A DNA stretch of 64,000 nt from Porphyridium purpureum (lineage: Eukaryota; Rhodophyta; Bangiophyceae; Porphyridiales; Porphyridiaceae), in the NCBI GenBank assembly GCA_008690995.1, contig VRMN01000002.1, positions 1,364,001 through 1,428,000 of the forward strand, in the 5' to 3' direction. Positions 25,240-33,556 of the stretch are shown here, one piece after another (positions within the stretch are counted from its first letter, which is position 1; each line of letters opens with the position of its first letter). The position numbers and the translations under genes were made by a program. A model generated the notes under the pieces. It did no database searches, had not been told where the DNA came from, and was given only the letters and a program-made list of their open reading frames with translations.

Positions 25240-27699
25240 ATGACAGCGATTCTTTCGTTCGTTGGGTCAGGACCAGGGCTGCGGTCAGCGCCAGCTGGTA
25301 CGACAGCGCGGGTTCCGGTCAGAAGCAGAATATTGGCTCGTAAGGCGCACGACGGGGTCTCGTTGTGGAACTGGCGTGCGGCTGCCCGAGCGAGTCGCCA
25401 GCGAGGTCGCGGTCTGGATCTGCCAGATCGTGTGGCAGGGGGCGCAGTGGCTACGTCATCGAGCGGTGGGGATGAAGGCAAAAATAATTCAGGGAACCGT
25501 CCGGGCGGCGGCAGTGGCGGGGGAGGGAGTGATTCTGCAGGCTCTCGCTCGGGCTCCGGTTCGGACGGCGAAGGAGGCCAAAATGATCGCCTGTCATTTG
25601 CTCAGCAACTAGCGGCGCTGGGTCAGAGGCTCAAGGAAATTCCCGCGGCATTTGTTGCCATGCTCACGGCGCTTGTGACAACTTTGCTGAACCAGCGCTT
25701 CCAGCTGATCATGGACAATCGGAAGAAAAAGGTGTCGCAGGAGGAACTGGACGAGAAAATGCGCATGGAAGTGATTGATGAGCTTCGAAAAGAATTTGAA
25801 CACTACTCGATTCCACTCCTGCGAGCAGCGGCGTACTTGCAGGACGCCATATGGCATATTATTGCGGAGGATCAGAGCGCAAAAGTGTCGCGCGTTGCAA
25901 GTCCGGAAAAGGCGCCGACACGCGAAAGTGCGGAGAGTGCCGCAAGTGCCATATCCTGGCATGATTTCGATGAGTCTGACTATGCTCATCTGTGGAGGTG
26001 CTATCATTTTGCCCGACTCTTTGGGTACATGGAAACCATCATGAAGGAGCGGCCAAAAATGGACTTTGGGAAGCCTGTGAGCGACCGTTTCTTCCGCAAC
26101 ATGCTCGGCCGTCTCCGTTACACGCTCGACGCGTCGCCGCACGAGCTAGATTTGCTCTACAAGGTGTACGCGAACGAAAAGAGTTTACCCATGTCAGCGA
26201 ACTGCATCGACGAGGACGACAAGTGCAGCGACGCATGCGCGATCCCACGCAGCTTGCAGGCTCTCATGGGTGAGCTCATGCGCACAACACGTTGGAATAC
26301 ATCAAAGACGACTTCACATTTAGGACTCGTGAACAGTGGCGGAACGACAGGCCATCAGTCAATTCTCGCCTTTCCGGACTTTGTTGAGCTGTACCGGCAC
26401 AATGACGAATTTCGGAAGAGCTTTGAACACCTATCTGAGCGGGTCCATTACATTCAACAGTCATACATCAAAAAGGGCCAGCGGCTGCGGTGCCGCAGAA
26501 TGGAATTGCTGCAGGGCGTTCTGTTGGATTTAATCGAGTTCCTCGACCCGGTACCAGCGAGTGTGATTCCCATGTACTTGCGCCGGCCGCGTCTCATCCA
26601 GCGCGCGCACACGAAGAGCGACAACATGCCGCCATTTCTTGCAAATCTGTACAAGGTTGACGTGGCTCGTCTCACGGACCGGCGGTTGCGCGCCAAAGGC
26701 GCCCATTTGTCACCGCGTGAGGTGCCCATCGCCACCTCAGAGGAAGCGAGCTGTGACAAAGTACACTTGTTCGTGAAAAAGTCGGTAACGAAGCCCAACT
26801 CTTCGTCATGTGGGGACGACCCGTTCTCGCAGCGAGTCGTGCTGTGCCTTGAAGCGCTGGGTATCCCTTACGAGCAGGTACCGATAGACTTTTCGCGCAA
26901 GCCGCTTTGGTTCTTCAATGTGCACCCCAAAGGACGCTGCCCAGTAATTGTGCATCGTGACCTAGTGCTTGACGAAAGCCACATCATCATGGACTACTTG
27001 CAGAAGTCGCTGTTCCCCAAGCGCACCGTGGCCTGTACGCGCGCGAACGCGGAAGAGAGCGGGAACGAGAAAAAGAGAAAGGATCCGAAACGATTCAGTG
27101 TTCGGACGTTTGCGCCCTCTGTCCGGCCAGGTATTCAGGATGGGGATACCACGGCGGCCAAACCAGATCCGGACGAGTTGTGGAGGCATTTCTGGAGCTG
27201 GCTACCTACGAAGATTGCCGCGAAAGATGGCGTCGCGCTTGCATTGTCCTCATCGTCGACCGCTGCGAAAAGCCAGGCTCCTCCGATTCGTGCCATCACT
27301 GAAGAGGCGAAGTCGCAAACCCAGAACAGCGTTTCGGAGTCCGAAGCGCAAGTCGCCGCCAGTCGTCGCCTCGAGGCATTTCTGAAGAAGCTGGATGCAT
27401 CAGTGCAAACGTACAGCGGCCCGTTGCTTGGAGGCAAGGCGGTGAGCGAGGAAGACGTGTTTCTGTTCCCGTTCTTGTACCACATGGATGTGGTCCACCG
27501 CCGAGTGATTCCCGTGCCGGGCTATTCGGAGTGCTCCAAGCTGCAATCGTACGTGGCCAGCTTTCGCCAGACAGATGTGTTCAAGCGTGTCCGGTTTGTC
27601 GATAAGGATATCGAGTCCGAGTACAACGCCATTCTACGCGGGGAGCGCGATCATGCTTCCAAGACAGGCACGACTTCCGTGCTTTTCAGTCGCTTTTAG
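25240..27699 (+). CDS. Large protein ending in a dehydroascorbate-reductase/CLIC-like GST domain, catalytic Cys absent
   Basis: The 819-residue protein has three parts. Residues 1-60 are Ala/Arg/Ser-rich, suggesting organelle import, followed by a Gly/Ser linker. Residues about 120-480 form a helical domain I do not recognise, with LFGYMETIMKERPKMDFGKP and NMLGRLRYTLDASPHELDLL. Residues about 500-805 are GST-like, nearest to dehydroascorbate reductase: DPFSQRVVLCLEALGIPYEQ, KPLWFFNVHPKGRCPVIVHR, then after a disordered insert GPLLGGKAVSEEDVFLFPFL. In DHAR the catalytic Cys sits directly before PFSQR; here that residue is Asp (CGDDPFSQR), so ordinary thiol-dependent reductase activity is unlikely. 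The start is an ATG at 25240. Confidence 0.72.
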   Translation: MTAILSFVGSGPGLRSAPAGTTARVPVRSRILARKAHDGVSLWNWRAAARASRQRGRGLDLPDRVAGGAVATSSSGGDEGKNNSGNRPGGGSGGGGSDSAGSRSGSGSDGEGGQNDRLSFAQQLAALGQRLKEIPAAFVAMLTALVTTLLNQRFQLIMDNRKKKVSQEELDEKMRMEVIDELRKEFEHYSIPLLRAAAYLQDAIWHIIAEDQSAKVSRVASPEKAPTRESAESAASAISWHDFDESDYAHLWRCYHFARLFGYMETIMKERPKMDFGKPVSDRFFRNMLGRLRYTLDASPHELDLLYKVYANEKSLPMSANCIDEDDKCSDACAIPRSLQALMGELMRTTRWNTSKTTSHLGLVNSGGTTGHQSILAFPDFVELYRHNDEFRKSFEHLSERVHYIQQSYIKKGQRLRCRRMELLQGVLLDLIEFLDPVPASVIPMYLRRPRLIQRAHTKSDNMPPFLANLYKVDVARLTDRRLRAKGAHLSPREVPIATSEEASCDKVHLFVKKSVTKPNSSSCGDDPFSQRVVLCLEALGIPYEQVPIDFSRKPLWFFNVHPKGRCPVIVHRDLVLDESHIIMDYLQKSLFPKRTVACTRANAEESGNEKKRKDPKRFSVRTFAPSVRPGIQDGDTTAAKPDPDELWRHFWSWLPTKIAAKDGVALALSSSSTAAKSQAPPIRAITEEAKSQTQNSVSESEAQVAASRRLEAFLKKLDASVQTYSGPLLGGKAVSEEDVFLFPFLYHMDVVHRRVIPVPGYSECSKLQSYVASFRQTDVFKRVRFVDKDIESEYNAILRGERDHASKTGTTSVLFSRF

Positions 27700-28109
27700 G
27701 CGGTTGACGAATTTTCATTGCCGAGCGCATCTCGCCTCGTCGAGGTCAGAGCCCACCCATCATGTCCTCGTGTGCCAAGGTCCGCTCTGCCGCTGATCTG
27801 TTCTTGCCTGTGTCTTGGTTGCATGTCAGTGCCCACTCCTGCTTTCCGGTTCCGGGTTCCGGTTCCGGTTCATTGTCGCTATCCGTCCGCGGCTGAAGAG
27901 AAAACGGTCCTTTCGGTTCAAGCTCGGAGAGCATGAAAAAAATCGGTATTTATAATCGTAATGTGTTAAATAACTATTTTCCCCTGGGTTATTTTAGGGT
28001 TCTCGCTGCGCATTAGGGTTGGGTCTGTGTTATCGTGGAGGGCTGCGATTTGCTGTGCCGATAAGCATTGAGGGGCGAGACTCAGCAGCAGAGGACAGAT
28101 AGGCGCCGG
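27700..28109. promoter_or_regulatory. Upstream region of RibBA with telo-box and CCGATAAG motifs
   Basis: The 410 bp separate two plus-strand genes. An AT-rich patch lies at about 27935-27995. Two TTAGGGTT words (telo-box-like on the opposite strand) lie at 27994-28001 and 28013-28020, and GCCGATAAG at 28057-28065, about 45 bp before the ATG. A run of GGTTCC-type repeats lies near 27846-27870. No gene is visible. Confidence 0.4.
27994..28020 (-). promoter_or_regulatory. Pair of telo-box-like motifs
   Basis: TTAGGGTT occurs at 27994-28001 and again at 28013-28020; on the minus strand each reads AACCCTAA, the plant telo-box core. They lie about 90-115 bp upstream of the RibBA ATG. Function is inferred from plant promoters. 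Confidence 0.4.
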
Positions 28110-29780
28110 ATGCTGCTGCAGACGGCAGGCATGGCGTTCCAGTATCTTCACTACCATAGCACGCTCAGCGGGAGGAATGCGGCGGCCCTGAGCGCAGACA
28201 GAGCGAGTGCGAGTGGTGGACTTGGGCTGTGCCCAGCGCGTGTGCGAAACGTGCGCGCCGCCGCACCTTTGCGCAGCCGCCGCGTCATGCGCGTCCGCCC
28301 GCTCGGGTCGAATCACGATGACAGCGGAATGTCAAGTGACTCCGAGGCCGACCCCAGCAAAATTCTGCCGGAAGTGCCGATGGCGCGCGACGCGAGCGGG
28401 AAAGTGCCCGGCTGGTGCTTTGGAAAGGAAAGCGTCGAGCGCGCGCTGGACGAACTCAAGAACGGGCGGTTTGTGGTGGTGGTGGATGACGCCGACCGCG
28501 AGAATGAAGGCGACCTCATTATCGCGGCCGATAAGGTCACCCCGGAGGCTATGGCTTTCATGGTGCGGTACACGTCGGGCGTCATTTGCGTGTCGCTCGA
28601 GGAGCAGCGCTGCAAGGAGCTCAAGCTCTCGCCCATGGTGACGGACAACGAGGACCCCAAGCAAACCGCATTCATGGTTACGGTCGATTACAAGCACGGT
28701 ACGACAACGGGTATTTCGGCAGCAGACCGTGCAAAGACAATTCGCGCGATGGCCGACCCGTCAGCTCAGGCGTCCGATTTCCATCGACCTGGACATATTT
28801 TCCCACTCATGTACCGTTCCGGCGGCGTGCTCAAGCGCGCAGGGCACACGGAAGCGGCAGTCGACTTCGCCAGAATTGCTGGTTGTGCGCCCGTGGGTGT
28901 GCTGTCGGAGATTGTCAACGACCGCGACGGCAGCATGGCACGCATGCCAGATCTCATCAAGTTTTGCGAAGAGCACAATCTCGTGATGACCTCGATAGCC
29001 GATTTGGTCCGGTACCGTCGCAGCAAGGAGAAGCTAGTTGAAGCAATGACGTTAAAACCGGCCAAGATGCCGACGCGGTACGGTGAGTTTGATGCGTATG
29101 CATTCCGGTCGATTTTGGACAACCAAGAGCATCTTGCCCTGGTGCAGGGCGGCCTGTTTCATGAGCAGGAGGACCCGGTGCTGGTTCGTGTGCATTCCGA
29201 GTGCTGCACAGGCGATGTCTTTGGCTCACTGCGTTGCGACTGTGGCCCGCAACTGGACTTTGCAATGAAGCAGATTGCGGCTCGCGGCAATGGCGTGCTC
29301 GTGTACCTCCGTGGACAGGAAGGTCGAGGTATCGGTCTGGGACATAAAATGCGCGCATATGCGCTGCAGGACCAAGGACGAGACACAGTGCAGGCAAATC
29401 AGGACCTAGGCCTGCCAGTGGATAGCCGCGAATACGGTGTGGGTGCGCAGATTCTGAACTACCTGGGGGTCAAGAAAATGAAGCTCATGACGAACAATCC
29501 TGCCAAGTACACGGGGCTCAGCGGATATGGGCTGTCCATTTCGGAGCGCGTGCAGACGCAGATATCTGCGAATCCACAGAACCTTCGGTACTTGCGCACC
29601 AAGCGCGACGCGATGGGCCACTGGCTTGATGGGCTCGGCGAAGACGAGAAGGCTGCGTCTTCCGAAGATGTCGATTCTCTCTCTGGGTCTGATTCCAGCA
29701 GTCCGATTCCCGACTCGCATCCTGCCTCTCCGCCAACGGGCGCGGATACAGAGACAAGCCAGCAGCAGACCATGACCTGA
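28110..29780 (+). CDS. RIBA: RibBA: DHBP synthase / GTP cyclohydrolase II, plastid
   Basis: The 556-residue bifunctional enzyme supplies both precursors for riboflavin: DHBP from ribulose 5-phosphate, and the pyrimidine from GTP. After about 75 residues of Ser/Ala/Arg-rich transit sequence, the DHBP synthase domain (about 105-310) shows DDADRENEGDLIIAAD, GTTTGISAADRAKTI and FHRPGHIFPL. The GTP cyclohydrolase II domain (about 320-515) shows VRVHSECCTGDVFGSLRCDC with the zinc cysteines, YLRGQEGRGIGLGHKMRAY and MTNNPAKY. Both halves look catalytically complete. The C-terminal 45 residues are Ser-rich and disordered. The start is the first in-frame ATG; CCGATAAG and telo-box motifs lie just upstream. 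Confidence 0.95.
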   Translation: MLLQTAGMAFQYLHYHSTLSGRNAAALSADRASASGGLGLCPARVRNVRAAAPLRSRRVMRVRPLGSNHDDSGMSSDSEADPSKILPEVPMARDASGKVPGWCFGKESVERALDELKNGRFVVVVDDADRENEGDLIIAADKVTPEAMAFMVRYTSGVICVSLEEQRCKELKLSPMVTDNEDPKQTAFMVTVDYKHGTTTGISAADRAKTIRAMADPSAQASDFHRPGHIFPLMYRSGGVLKRAGHTEAAVDFARIAGCAPVGVLSEIVNDRDGSMARMPDLIKFCEEHNLVMTSIADLVRYRRSKEKLVEAMTLKPAKMPTRYGEFDAYAFRSILDNQEHLALVQGGLFHEQEDPVLVRVHSECCTGDVFGSLRCDCGPQLDFAMKQIAARGNGVLVYLRGQEGRGIGLGHKMRAYALQDQGRDTVQANQDLGLPVDSREYGVGAQILNYLGVKKMKLMTNNPAKYTGLSGYGLSISERVQTQISANPQNLRYLRTKRDAMGHWLDGLGEDEKAASSEDVDSLSGSDSSSPIPDSHPASPPTGADTETSQQQTMT

Positions 29781-29960
29781 CCACGACGCATCAATCATAA
29801 AGGTGACTTGGTAGTGACGTAAAATAGCGACTTGCGGCTCATACGGCTCTGGCCTTCAAAGCGGAGAAAAACCGATCGAGGGAAATTGCTTTGTAGTGCA
29901 TCCGGAAGAGGGAAAGGAACGCTCCTCGGGAGAGGAAGCGAGCGCTCAAATCAAGGAGCA

Positions 29961-31064
29961 ATGTCACGGAGTCTTCGGCGCAGTGCGCCAAATGGCTTGA
30001 TGAATGAGGACCGAATTGAGCCCGTAAAAGTGGCGGATGCTGCGGGCGGTGGAGCGGTGCTGGGATCGGACGACAGCGAGTACGAGAAGGCCAGCAAGGA
30101 CACCGGCTTGAATTCAGGTGCGGGTGGTTCGGGCGTCGCGCCGCAGTCGCCGCGCAGCGTGGTGGGTTCCAATTTTGTGTCGCGCGGGGCGCGTGCCGTG
30201 AGGCAGACGGTCATCCGGACGCTCGAGGGTATTTCAATACAGGAGATATTGATCAGTTTCGCACCGGTTCTGGCATGGCTGATCTTGTACGCAGTGCTTG
30301 CGGGACAGATTCCCGGCTCAGTCAAGCCTCGAATCAATGTCACGGTTCTGCCCAAGATTGAGGCGCTGCTTTTGTATCCGCACAGATGGTTCAACCGTTC
30401 ACCACACACCGTTTTCGACGTGCTTGCGGCGCTGCCATACACTCTGCACCCCGTTTTGCCGCTAATCAACCTCGTCAGGGTTGTTGCGCGCTCCGGTGCA
30501 CGGCGTGGACTGGTATTTGCGCGCTGCTTTGGTACCATGTGCTTCTTGGGTGTTCTTACGCAGCTCGTGTTGCCTATCGCGCCGCCGTGGTACTTTGAAA
30601 AGTACGGATTTCAGCCAGCAGACTACAGCATGAAGGGCGACGCAGCCATGCTTGCTCGTGTAGATCGCCTCGCTGGAAACCAGCACTACCAGGGCATCTA
30701 CGGGCTTTCGGCAAACCCGATTGTGTTTGGCTCGTTCCCAAGCTTGCACGGTGCGTGGCCGTACTTGATTGCCGCGTTTGAGCCGTCGCCGGGCTGGCCC
30801 ATGTGGGCATATACCTTTTGGGTGTGGTGGGCTGCGTTGTATCTGCAACATCATTTCCTCACGGACTTGCTTGGTTCCGCAATTTACGCAGAGGTCGCGC
30901 TTTTCGTGCTCGGTGATCAAGGGCTCACTTTGGGAATGATTGTACAAAAATTTCGCGCGAGTCGCAACGGGTCCAACATCTACAGGCAAGTGAGGTCCGA
31001 AGAGGTCCCCGACCGGGAAGCGAACGGAATTTCCCGCACAAATAGTGTTGTCGCTGATGTATAA
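29961..31064 (+). CDS. AUR1: Aur1-type inositol phosphorylceramide synthase (PAP2 family)
   Basis: The 367-residue membrane protein resembles fungal Aur1, which transfers phosphoinositol from phosphatidylinositol to ceramide in the Golgi. After a polar N-terminus of about 90 residues come several membrane segments. The Aur1 motifs follow: LPIAPPWYFEKYGFQPADY, a GLSANPIVFGSFPSLHGAWP block (catalytic His of PAP2 motif 2), then LQHHFLTDLLGSAIYAE with the His and Asp of motif 3. These match fungal Aur1 (PPWY, FGAFPSLHAGW, THHYFVDLVGG) better than the sphingomyelin-synthase-like plant enzymes. The substrate is therefore inferred from family. The start at 29961 is the first ATG in frame. Confidence 0.82.
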   Translation: MSRSLRRSAPNGLMNEDRIEPVKVADAAGGGAVLGSDDSEYEKASKDTGLNSGAGGSGVAPQSPRSVVGSNFVSRGARAVRQTVIRTLEGISIQEILISFAPVLAWLILYAVLAGQIPGSVKPRINVTVLPKIEALLLYPHRWFNRSPHTVFDVLAALPYTLHPVLPLINLVRVVARSGARRGLVFARCFGTMCFLGVLTQLVLPIAPPWYFEKYGFQPADYSMKGDAAMLARVDRLAGNQHYQGIYGLSANPIVFGSFPSLHGAWPYLIAAFEPSPGWPMWAYTFWVWWAALYLQHHFLTDLLGSAIYAEVALFVLGDQGLTLGMIVQKFRASRNGSNIYRQVRSEEVPDREANGISRTNSVVADV

Positions 31065-31362
31065 AGTTGGATGAGCGAAGCTGCCGACTCGAAGAGAAGG
31101 TCACTATTCCAGATATCTGGCTTCGACGTGCTTTCATGAGTTACCAAGGAAATAGTTTATCAAAAGGGCGCCAGCCGACGCACTGGGAAAAACAAAGGAG
31201 TGCACAAAACACGAAATTTGTGCTGAGCTAACATGTTCATCACAAACACAGATCCGTTCTCTGGCATCCTCCAGTCTCGTGCTAGATCGCGACGATACAG
31301 GACGAAAATGACAGGGAAGCGCGCCGTCTCGGTTTCCTGGTGCAGCGGGCCCGGCGCCACAT
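31065..31362. other. Convergent intergenic region AUR1 / uS11
   Basis: The 298 bp lie between two stop codons. No gene, repeat or RNA is recognisable. Confidence 0.5.
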
Positions 31363-31824
31363 TTATAGACGACGTCCACGGCGGCCACCCTTCTTTCGCG
31401 TTCCGTCACACGGAATCGGAGTGCAGTCCTCGATTCTCCCGATCTTGAGGCCCGAGCGCGCAAGCGCACGCATCGCGCTCTGCGCGCCGGGGCCTGGCGT
31501 TTTCGTGCGCGAGCCTCCCGTGGCGCGCAGCTTGATGTGCACGGCCGATACGCCGAGTTCCTTCAGTCGTTCCGAGACCTTCTGCGCCGCCATCATGGCG
31601 GCGTATGGCGACGACTCATCACGATCCGCTTTCACCTCCATGCCTCCGGTGCGACGCACCAGCGTCTCCCGGCCGGACAGGTCCGTGACGTGGATGAACG
31701 TATCATTGAACGACGCGTAGATGTGCGCCACCCCAAAGCACTGCTCTCCTTCCCTAAGCACCGGACCCAACTTGTTGACAGCCGGTACGTCTGTCTCCGC
31801 TGCCGCCTTCCTCTTCGGCGCCAT
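31363..31824 (-). CDS. RPS14: 40S ribosomal protein uS11 (RPS14)
   Basis: The 153-residue cytosolic ribosomal protein uS11 sits on the platform of the small subunit and contacts the mRNA exit region. It is highly conserved: [60 protein letters not shown] and the ending [20 protein letters not shown] with RRGRRL. Length is normal. The frame starts [10 protein letters not shown] at an ATG at 31824. In many eukaryotes this gene contains introns; here it is uninterrupted, in keeping with the intron-poor genome. It is divergent from the SerB-like gene. Confidence 0.97.
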   Translation of the reverse strand: MAPKRKAAAETDVPAVNKLGPVLREGEQCFGVAHIYASFNDTFIHVTDLSGRETLVRRTGGMEVKADRDESSPYAAMMAAQKVSERLKELGVSAVHIKLRATGGSRTKTPGPGAQSAMRALARSGLKIGRIEDCTPIPCDGTRKKGGRRGRRL

Positions 31825-32215
31825 TTTACCCACTCAAAGCGATGCACGCCTCCCCTCTTTCCCCCGCGCTTCTTCTTTCTCCCTTCCCCTCGTCAACCTC
31901 TCTTCCTCCCCGACGCCACTTCACCACGCTCTTCTCCACCTTTCGCCTAAGCTTTTGTGCTCTTCATACTAAAAGAAGCTTATTTGACTACAAACGCGCC
32001 GCCGTCGCCGAGACCCGAGCGGAGGCCAAGTGTACCTTGTATGTACTGTTTCCGGCTTTTTTAATATCATATTTGATGGTAATTAATAGCCTGAGAGTCA
32101 TTAAAATAACATAGCCGATAAACCGAATCCGTTTCCCGGTCCTGCATGGTTCGGAGACGGGCCAACCGTGGTAGGTGGCGAGACCGGAGAGCGCAGAAGG
32201 TTTGGTGACGGCACC
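31825..32215. promoter_or_regulatory. Divergent promoter region uS11 / SerB-like
   Basis: These 391 bp separate outward-pointing ATGs. The uS11 side is a long pyrimidine-rich tract on the plus strand (about 31845-31960), hence a purine-rich leader on its own strand. An AT-rich patch follows (about 32050-32112), and then GCCGATAAACCG at 32114-32125. Confidence 0.45.
32114..32125 (+). promoter_or_regulatory. CCGATAAA motif
   Basis: GCCGATAAACCG, about 90 bp upstream of the SerB-like ATG. The same word recurs at 28057, 35271 and 40666, always upstream of a gene. Confidence 0.4.
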
Positions 32216-33478
32216 ATGGACGAACAGATGTGCAGCGCGCAGGACGGGGACTCGCCGAAGACGGCCAGGGCAAAACCGTCGCGTAAACCGTTCTTGGTGA
32301 CGCTGAGTGGGCGTGCGTCGAGCGGTGTGCTGCCGCGGCTGATGGAAGTGGTCGCCGAGCACGGCGTCGAGCTGCTCGATCTACAGCAGATTACAGTGCG
32401 TGATCTGATCACCGTTTCAGCTTCACTTGGCGTGCAGCATGATGAGGCGTCCAGTACAGGCTTTGTGAAGGAGCTCCTGCTCGCCATGCACCCGCTCGCG
32501 ATCGACGTGCTGTTCGATGTGCAGCACGACAGCATGCATAATGCGCGTCATGTTGAGTTGGAAAAGGCAGTCATCACCGTCATTGCGCCTCGCTGCGTGC
32601 CGGCAAAGTTCCTTGCGCAGGTGACCGAGATTCTAGCGCAGCACAAAGCCAACATTCTGTCCATTAACCGCACCACCGAGCGCGGCGACGCTTTCGCCGG
32701 CTTTGAATTTATCGTGGCAATTTCCGTTTCAGACGGGGTGGGCAGCGGAGACAGCCTGGCTCGGGTCCGGTCCGACTTGCTTCGGCTCGAAAAGCTCGGA
32801 GATATTGCTGTGCAAAGGCACAATCTCGCACTGCGGTCCAAGCGTCTGGTAGTGTTTGATCTCAGCTGGACGCTTGTCAAAGGCGATGCCATTAACCTCT
32901 TGTGCGAGGCCGCGAAAGTACCGTATACAGCCGGGTCTGAGCTGGATGCTCGCGTGGCTGCACTCAAGGGCAAATCAGAAAAGGAGACCGTCGACGCGGC
33001 GCTTTCTCGCCTCGAATATACCGACGGCGCGGTCTTGCTGTGTGCTGCCCTCAAGCGGCTCGGGTACAAGCTCGCCGTCATATCATCCGGTGCGCAGGTG
33101 CTCGCTGATGCGGCAAAGTATACACTTGGGCTTGACTATTCGTACGGAAATCGGCTCAAACTTGACTCAAAGCGCGCGTTCACGGGGGAAATTGTGGAGC
33201 CGGTGATCAATGCCGAACGCAAAGCTGAGCTCTTAAACATGCTTGCGATGCAGGAAGGCATCGGGCTCGAGCAGGTCGTGGCTATCGGCGATGGTCCGGT
33301 GTCTGCTCAATTGTTATCCTCGGCCGGATTGTCTATATCATTCGACCAACCCACCAGCACAAACGCAGACCACGTTGGCGGCCGCATTTCCAGCAAGTCA
33401 TTGGAGACTGTGCTGTACTTGATGGGAGTGAACGGCCGCGATGTATACGCGATCATTGATGGGGAAAGTTCAAAGTGA
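32216..33478 (+). CDS. SerB-like ACT-ACT-HAD protein with altered catalytic motifs
   Basis: The 420-residue protein has the layout of SerB phosphoserine phosphatases: two ACT-like regulatory domains (about 20-105 and 115-200) and a HAD phosphatase domain (about 210-410). Homology is clear from YKLAVISSGAQVLADAAKYT, then LGLDYSYGNRLKLD, VINAERKAELLNMLA and VVAIGDG. Two catalytic motifs are changed. Motif I reads FDLSWTL instead of FDxDxTL, so the nucleophile Asp remains but the acid/base Asp is Ser. The metal-binding GDGxND reads GDGPVS, without Asn-Asp. It is probably a pseudophosphatase or amino-acid-sensing regulator, or a changed enzyme. No other serine-pathway gene is nearby. The start is the first ATG. 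Confidence 0.78.
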   Translation: MDEQMCSAQDGDSPKTARAKPSRKPFLVTLSGRASSGVLPRLMEVVAEHGVELLDLQQITVRDLITVSASLGVQHDEASSTGFVKELLLAMHPLAIDVLFDVQHDSMHNARHVELEKAVITVIAPRCVPAKFLAQVTEILAQHKANILSINRTTERGDAFAGFEFIVAISVSDGVGSGDSLARVRSDLLRLEKLGDIAVQRHNLALRSKRLVVFDLSWTLVKGDAINLLCEAAKVPYTAGSELDARVAALKGKSEKETVDAALSRLEYTDGAVLLCAALKRLGYKLAVISSGAQVLADAAKYTLGLDYSYGNRLKLDSKRAFTGEIVEPVINAERKAELLNMLAMQEGIGLEQVVAIGDGPVSAQLLSSAGLSISFDQPTSTNADHVGGRISSKSLETVLYLMGVNGRDVYAIIDGESSK

Positions 33479-33556
33479 ATAGGCATATGCAGTCCTAGTA
33501 AATGAGGAAGAAAGAGTCAGCGCAACCCGTGCCTTGCCCTTTGATCAATGCCACTT

